From NCBI GenBank assembly GCA_024639625.1, contig JAHEIA010000058.1, positions 1 to 10,414 on the forward strand: DNA of 10,414 bases. The letters are read 5' to 3'. Each line of letters opens with the position of its first letter. Positions within the stretch are counted from its first letter, which is position 1. Position numbers and translations under genes: made by a program. This document shows positions 6,806 through 10,414 of this stretch, piece after piece. Source of the DNA: Chromatiales bacterium. Its GTDB lineage: Bacteria; Pseudomonadota; Gammaproteobacteria; Chromatiales; Chromatiaceae. The notes below the pieces were generated by a model. That model was not told the DNA's origin. It worked only from the letters and a program-made list of their open reading frames with translations, and did no database searches.

Positions 6806-7576
6806 CTAGCGCCGGAAGAAACCCTGTTGCTGTAGAAACGCGAGCATGTGGGCCCGTTTTTTCCCCTGGACGGCGGTTGCGGTGGCCGAACTCCAGTCGC
6901 TCAGCTTCTGTGTCGCTGAGCGCGACCGATAGTAAGCGGCCATCTCCGCATCGTACTGGGCGACCAAGTGTTGCGGCGCATCCTGGTATTCGTCTTGGTG
7001 CAACACCATGGGTAACGGCATGCGGGGTTTGATGTCGGGTGTGTCCGCTGGCCAGCCGAGGCACATGCCGAATACCGGCACCACCAGCTGCGGCAGCTGC
7101 AAGAGGTCCGCAACGATCTGAATCTCGTTGCGGATGCCGCCGATGAACACGCCCCCAAGACCAACGGATTCGGCGGCTAGCAACACGTTCTGCGCCATCA
7201 GGGCGACGTCAACAATGGCGGCCACCCCGTGCTCCGAGTATCCTTCGACCGGGCCCCGCTGAGACCTGCGGCAGGCGGCGTCGACGCGTCGCAAGTCGGC
7301 GCAGAAAACAAGGAACTCGGCGGCTCGCTCGATCCAGGGCTGGCCCCCGGCCGCCTCCGCGATCGCCTTGCGTACCGCTGGGCGGTGGACGCGAACCACG
7401 GAATAGGCCTGGATGAAGCTGGAACTCGCCGCGGCTTGGCCACAACGCACCAGGGTTTCCAGAAGTTCCGGTTCGATCGGTCGATCGCGGAACGCCCGCA
7501 CCGACCGGTGCGCCAGCTGTTGCGCGATCACCGGGTTCAGTGCACCGACCCCCACGCTTTTCTTGTCCTCGCTCAT
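6806..7576 (-). CDS. nfsA: Oxygen-insensitive NADPH nitroreductase, NfsA family
   Basis: FMN-containing cytosolic oxidoreductase of 256 residues that reduces nitro compounds, quinones or flavins by two-electron steps with NADPH. It follows E. coli NfsA (about 240 residues) almost block by block: HRSVRAFRDRPI (23-34) for FMN phosphate, SSSFIQ (51-56), RAAEFLVFCADLRR (84-97), AQNVLLAAESVGLGGVFIGG (128-147), FGMCLGWPADTPDIKPRMPL (169-188) with K183 and R185 at FMN-binding positions, then AQYDAEMAAYYRSR and a C-terminal LQQQGF. The product has an N-terminal extension of about 10 residues compared with E. coli. The start at 7576 has only a weak purine stretch upstream (GGATCAAATGG), so a slightly different start is possible. 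It converges with glcB and has no obvious partner; a link to glyoxylate metabolism is not evident. The physiological substrate is unknown. Confidence 0.93.
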   Translation of the reverse strand: MSEDKKSVGVGALNPVIAQQLAHRSVRAFRDRPIEPELLETLVRCGQAAASSSFIQAYSVVRVHRPAVRKAIAEAAGGQPWIERAAEFLVFCADLRRVDAACRRSQRGPVEGYSEHGVAAIVDVALMAQNVLLAAESVGLGGVFIGGIRNEIQIVADLLQLPQLVVPVFGMCLGWPADTPDIKPRMPLPMVLHQDEYQDAPQHLVAQYDAEMAAYYRSRSATQKLSDWSSATATAVQGKKRAHMLAFLQQQGFFRR

Positions 7577-7734
7577 CCATTTGATCCAATGCGAAATCGG
7601 TTCGCCGCTCGGTTGAGATGCGCTGACCCTATACGATGCCCTTCCTCAGCTCAACCCCCTGCACCCGAGGCGGATCGAGCCACCCGCGGGCCGTGATCGG
7701 CTGCGCCGCCAGGGATGGGCTCAGCGGTGCCCGG

Positions 7735-7974
7735 TTAGCTGGGCGCATGGTTCTGCGCGTGGGTTACCCGACGGTGCGGCGGTCCATGCCGGCCTCTCCG
7801 AACTTCGCCGGGTCCGGCCTCATCAACCTCTTGTGTTCCACATATCTTGTCCATGCCGCCTGCGGATTCTATTGTTTGGTCCTGCCAAAGCTGGCCGCTA
7901 GCCTTTGCGCTTTCGATCTTTCGTAAGACATCTCGCCACATGCAGATTTGGTTCAGCGTGAAGAACACTGGCAT
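7735..7974 (-). CDS. Possible small hypothetical protein (79 residues), uncertain
   Basis: I do not recognise this protein. For it: a good Shine-Dalgarno, GGGAG, 6 bases before the ATG, and an N-terminal half (MPVFFTLNQICMWRDVLRKI) that reads like a real protein. Against it: the C-terminal half from about residue 45 is rich in Gly, Arg, His and Pro with weak third-position bias, as in out-of-frame sequence. A different frame looks better from 7868 down. A gene broken by a frameshift between 7870 and 7850 would explain both, as would chance. Confidence 0.25.
   Translation of the reverse strand: MPVFFTLNQICMWRDVLRKIESAKASGQLWQDQTIESAGGMDKICGTQEVDEAGPGEVRRGRHGPPHRRVTHAQNHAPS
7764..7868 (-). pseudogene. 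Possible 3' gene remnant, 34 codons, in the frame next to the 79-residue ORF
   Basis: Read one base offset from the small ORF, this frame gives NPQAAWTRYVEHKRLM and on to EAGMDRRTVG before a TAA. Nearly all codons in its second half end in G or C, the pattern of real genes in this window, and the peptide has a balanced, protein-like composition. It is closed upstream by a TAG at 7869-7871, beyond which the frame stays open to an ATG at 7931 with no ribosome binding site. It may be the tail of a decayed gene whose front is the 79-residue ORF. I cannot name a family. Confidence 0.25.
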
Positions 7975-8018
7975 GGGTATCTCCCAATCTATTTTCTGAC
8001 AGCGAGTGTAGCAACGGG

Positions 8019-8047
8019 TTGGTGATCGCCAGCCTTTGGACTATGCT
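8019..8047 (+). promoter_or_regulatory. Weak sigma70-like promoter candidate for the HhH gene
   Basis: TTGGTG, 17-base spacer, TATGCT (4 of 6 at the -10, TTG of the -35). It would start transcription near 8054, leaving about 60 bases of leader before the ATG at 8114, and would exclude the earlier TTG start at 8036. Sequence match only. Confidence 0.25.
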
Positions 8048-8113
8048 TCGTGGCTATCGACTCGGTTCTCGAGCCTGATGATATCTACGATAAGAAAAGT
8101 GGGGTTCGATAAA

Positions 8114-8539
8114 ATGAAAATAGGGAAGCTTGGTCAGAAACTAAAATCCAGCATTCGAAAACATTATGTGCGGAGGAAAGACTTCGATTCGCTTTCTGAA
8201 GAAGTCCGCCGACTTGCAAAGAAGATCGCAAAAATTGAAAAGGCCTCTGCATCTTCACCGATAGAAGAGAGCGTTCAAAGCGCGAAGACGAAAACGCGTA
8301 AGCAAAAGGAAACAGGCGCAGAAGCTACCAAGGCAGACAAGCTGCAAGATCCGCTGACCCGCATCAACGGCATCGGAAAGGTACTGGAGAAGAAACTACG
8401 TAGCTTGGGGATCCACCAGTTTTCCCAGATTGCGGACTGGAATGAAGAGGACATCGATAGAATCTCTGAGCATCTCAGATTCAAGGGAAGGATTCAGCGG
8501 GAAGAATGGGTGAGGCAGGCAAAGGAGTTCGCCGGGTAG
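8114..8539 (+). CDS. Small helix-hairpin-helix (COG3743-like, 'flap-endonuclease-like') protein
   Basis: A 141-residue, very basic protein. Residues about 20-45 are charged and heptad-like (RKDFDSLSEEVRRLAKKIAK), probably a coiled coil; 46-78 is a Lys/Glu/Thr-rich linker. Residues 79-140 form the recognisable part: DPLTRINGIGKVLEKKLRSLGI is a helix-hairpin-helix with the GIG hairpin at 86-88, followed by HQFSQIADWNEEDID and GRIQREEWVRQAKEFA. This arrangement matches the domain annotated as predicted 5' DNA nuclease, flap endonuclease-1-like (COG3743), often found at the end of unrelated proteins. No nuclease active site is visible; DNA or protein binding is as likely as catalysis. Start: ATG at 8114 has GTGGGG 9 bases upstream; the frame is open from TTG 8036 and ATG 8078, giving up to 167 residues. 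The gene uses many A- or T-ending codons, unlike its neighbours, hinting at separate origin. Confidence 0.8.
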   Translation: MKIGKLGQKLKSSIRKHYVRRKDFDSLSEEVRRLAKKIAKIEKASASSPIEESVQSAKTKTRKQKETGAEATKADKLQDPLTRINGIGKVLEKKLRSLGIHQFSQIADWNEEDIDRISEHLRFKGRIQREEWVRQAKEFAG

Positions 8540-8638
8540 CGAAGTCAATCTCGGACGCGTGAACCGCGTACGAGTCAGTTCACTTCAGGAACCTGGCAGA
8601 CCTTTACGGGTTATCAGGACGAACCGAGTCAGCGACAA

Positions 8639-8672
8639 GCAAACGGAAGTTGCCGGCGACCTTCCGCTTTGC
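8639..8672. repeat. Inverted repeat between the HhH gene and the TRAP permease, possible hairpin
   Basis: GCAAACGGAAG (8639-8649) pairs with CTTCCGCTTTGC (8661-8672) over 11 base pairs with one bulged C, around an 11-base loop. It lies between the two convergent stop codons (8539 and 8733), where a terminator for one or both genes is expected. A-rich sequence follows it on the plus strand (T-rich precedes it on the minus strand), not the T-run a standard intrinsic terminator needs. Confidence 0.35.
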
Positions 8673-8732
8673 AAAAAGCTTGTCTATCGCTTCGCTATGA
8701 CAGGAGCGGATTCGCGGGTAGGACATCGATGC

Positions 8733-10414
8733 CTATCTGCTCAGGTAATCCGCAGCCGGGGGGTGACGGCTGCGTCTGCGATCCCAGACGATGAGGGTCA
8801 CGAAGACGCTGAAGCCTCCCCAATGAAGAGCGTCTGCGCCCGGCCATAGCAAGGCGAGCGCGAGCATGCCGAGAAGCACCCGGAGCGGCCAGCCGTGATC
8901 GGTTTCGAGGTGGCCCTGGAAAGCGGCGGCAAAGGCGTACAGGCCGAGCAGCGTGAAAAAAAAGATCTGCCCGATCGATAGCCAGTCGCCGTAGAGAAGA
9001 GGTGTATAGGCAAAAAGAACCGGCATGATGTAGAGCCCCTTCGCCAGTTTCCAGGCTGTGAATCCAGTTCGGATCTGGGGCGTACCGGCGATGGCCGCGG
9101 CCGCGAACGCGGTGAGGCAGACAGGAGGCGTGACGTTGCTGTCCTGGCTCAGCCAGAAGATGATCATGTGCGCGGACAGCAGAATCCCAAGCACCAGGGC
9201 GGGGCTGAGCAACTGTTCGTACAGGCTCGCTACCAGTGACGGGTCCGCGGTGCGCAGGGCGTCGATGATCCCGCCTGCCTGCTCCGTGGACATGGGTTGG
9301 CCGAGGAACGCCAACTGATCCGGGACTACCAGCATTACCATCGCATGGACCGCTTCCGGGAGTTGGGCGCCAGAGGCGAGCAACTCGATGACCTTTGCTT
9401 CCGCCATGAGATTGTTCAGGGCCGGTGCAGAGAGCGTCGCAAGCACGATGTAGGCTGCGGTGACCGGCAACCCCATGCCGAGCACCAGGGATGCGAGCGC
9501 GACTAGTATCAGCGCCAGTAGCAGGCTGCCGCCCGCCCATTGCTGGATCATCAGGGACAGGGTGTTGCCGACGCCCGTCATGGCAATTACGTTGACGACC
9601 AGGCCCACGGCGACCAGCAGTAGACCGGTGGTTATCATGTTGCGGCTGCCCTGCGCGAGGGCGTCGAGGATCGCTTTGGGTCCCATCTTGCGCGGCGTCA
9701 GCCAACTTGCCCCGATCACCGTCAGAATAGCGACCCCGGCCGCATAGGTCGGTGTAAAGCCGGAAACCAGGAGGCCGATCAGCACGCCGATCGGTAACAG
9801 AAACACCACGCCGCCTTGCCGCATGATCTCGACGAAGCTCTGCCCGGCGGTGTTGGCATCGATCGTAAAGTGGAGTCGCTTGGCCTCTATGCGCACGAAG
9901 AAGGCAACCGAAAGGAAATACAGGAGCGCCGGCAGGAAGGCCACGAGTACGATGTGGGTATAGGGTATCTGGGTGTAGCTCGCCATAACGAAGGCGCCCG
10001 CACCCATGATGGGCGGCATCAGCTGCCCGCCGGTGCTGGCCGCCGATTCGACGCCTGCGGCGAAGCGCGCGGGAAACCCGGCGCGCTTCATCAGCGGAAT
10101 GGTGATAACCCCGGTGGACACAGTGTTGGCGATGGCGGATCCGGAGATCGTGCCGGTGAGCCCGGATGCGACCACTGCCACCAGCCCGGGACCACCGTGC
10201 ACCCGGCCGGCTAGTAGTCGGGCCATGGAGATGACGAAATCTCCCGCCCCCGAGCGCAGCAGAAACGCCCCGAACAAGATGAACATGAAAACAAAGGAGA
10301 CCGAGATGCGCGCGATGCTGCCGAACAGCGCATCGTCGCCGAAGATACTGCGAAACAGCAGGGTTTCCCCGCTGAGCCCGGCGAACTTGAAGACATTATC
10401 CAGCAGACCACCCC
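8733..10414 (-). CDS. TRAP transporter fused permease (4TM/12TM type), partial, 5' end beyond the window
   Basis: Inner-membrane, sodium-coupled TRAP permease in which the DctQ-like and DctM-like parts are usually one polypeptide. The frame stays open to the right edge, past the internal Met codon at 10286; 559 residues are visible. Hallmarks: VFMFILFGAFLLRSGAGDFV near the beginning, ASGLTGTISGSAIANTVSTG, then IPLMKRAGFPARFAAGVESA followed by ASTGGQLMPPIMGAGAFVMA, later VLGMGLPVTAAYIVLATLSA and the QDSNVTPPVCLTAFAAAAIA signature near the last third. At least ten hydrophobic segments can be seen. The extra hydrophobic C-terminal part (from about GHLETDHGWPLRVLLG) is typical of fused permeases rather than plain DctM. 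Such permeases normally work with TAXI-type binding proteins, encoded probably beyond the right edge. It is about 7.5 kb from, and of a different type than would be expected for, the DctP-like binding protein at the left end, so they are probably separate systems. The substrate is unknown. Confidence 0.95.
   Translation of the reverse strand, partial: GGLLDNVFKFAGLSGETLLFRSIFGDDALFGSIARISVSFVFMFILFGAFLLRSGAGDFVISMARLLAGRVHGGPGLVAVVASGLTGTISGSAIANTVSTGVITIPLMKRAGFPARFAAGVESAASTGGQLMPPIMGAGAFVMASYTQIPYTHIVLVAFLPALLYFLSVAFFVRIEAKRLHFTIDANTAGQSFVEIMRQGGVVFLLPIGVLIGLLVSGFTPTYAAGVAILTVIGASWLTPRKMGPKAILDALAQGSRNMITTGLLLVAVGLVVNVIAMTGVGNTLSLMIQQWAGGSLLLALILVALASLVLGMGLPVTAAYIVLATLSAPALNNLMAEAKVIELLASGAQLPEAVHAMVMLVVPDQLAFLGQPMSTEQAGGIIDALRTADPSLVASLYEQLLSPALVLGILLSAHMIIFWLSQDSNVTPPVCLTAFAAAAIAGTPQIRTGFTAWKLAKGLYIMPVLFAYTPLLYGDWLSIGQIFFFTLLGLYAFAAAFQGHLETDHGWPLRVLLGMLALALLWPGADALHWGGFSVFVTLIVWDRRRSRHPPAADYLSR

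Larger units (their letters stand above)
7577..8035. other. Low-coding stretch between nfsA and the HhH gene
   Basis: About 460 bases, lengthening to about 540 if the HhH gene starts at 8114. Contains the nfsA upstream region, a possible small minus-strand gene or remnant (7735-7974), a copy of a short imperfect repeat (7662-7687), and a weak promoter candidate for the HhH gene. A plus-strand open frame covers much of it (7636-7926) but I see no family resemblance or ribosome binding site for it. Confidence 0.5.

Noticed and set aside
7636..7926. Plus-strand 96-codon open frame after nfsA.
   Set aside because: No ribosome binding site, no family resemblance, low-complexity composition, and it overlaps better minus-strand candidates.
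8559..8849. Plus-strand 96-codon open frame overlapping the end of the TRAP permease gene.
   Set aside because: Its second half is antisense to the permease C-terminus and its first half covers the hairpin region; no motif or ribosome binding site.
8695..9705. 336-codon minus-strand open frame in a shifted frame within the TRAP permease.
   Set aside because: Shadow frame: full of Arg, Pro, Gly and His, without hydrophobic segments, whereas the other frame gives an unmistakable TRAP permease.
1..10414. Search for tRNA, rRNA, CRISPR repeats, insertion sequences, toxin-antitoxin or defence genes.
   Set aside because: No regularly spaced repeats, transposase, integrase, conserved RNA blocks or known defence domains were seen on either strand.

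Overview
The window is GC-rich chromosomal DNA from a bacterium, most likely a pseudomonadotan (proteobacterium). The basis is NfsA-type nitroreductase and malate synthase G proteins that read like proteobacterial ones, a Tat-exported TRAP binding protein, and G/C-ending codons in nearly every gene. I cannot place it to genus from sequence alone. No tRNA, rRNA, CRISPR array, insertion sequence or phage gene is visible. I found no clear-cut undescribed system.

Left part (about 1-3580, minus strand, transcribed right to left): a beta-hydroxyacid dehydrogenase / tartronate-semialdehyde-reductase-like enzyme, then a D-2-hydroxyacid dehydrogenase (glyoxylate/hydroxypyruvate reductase type), then a Tat-exported TRAP solute-binding protein whose membrane partners should lie beyond the left edge. 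The gaps between these genes are long (about 320 and 210 bases) and hold inverted repeats, so this may be several transcription units rather than one tight operon.

Middle (3580-6723, plus strand): a roughly 310-base divergent control region, a Prx5-type peroxiredoxin, and malate synthase G (glcB). Together with the two minus-strand reductases this looks like a glyoxylate / C2-C3 hydroxyacid module. The TRAP system would import a small organic acid, the dehydrogenases would interconvert glyoxylate, hydroxypyruvate, glycerate or related acids, and malate synthase would condense glyoxylate with acetyl-CoA into malate. The peroxiredoxin may deal with peroxide formed alongside. This pathway view is inference from gene content.

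Right part (6724-10414): an NfsA-type nitroreductase convergent with glcB. It is followed by a poorly coding stretch (7577-8113) with possible gene remnants, then a small, visibly more AT-rich gene for a helix-hairpin-helix (COG3743-like) protein. The window ends inside a large TRAP permease of the 4TM/12TM fused type on the minus strand. The window therefore carries pieces of two TRAP transporters, one at each end, probably from different systems.
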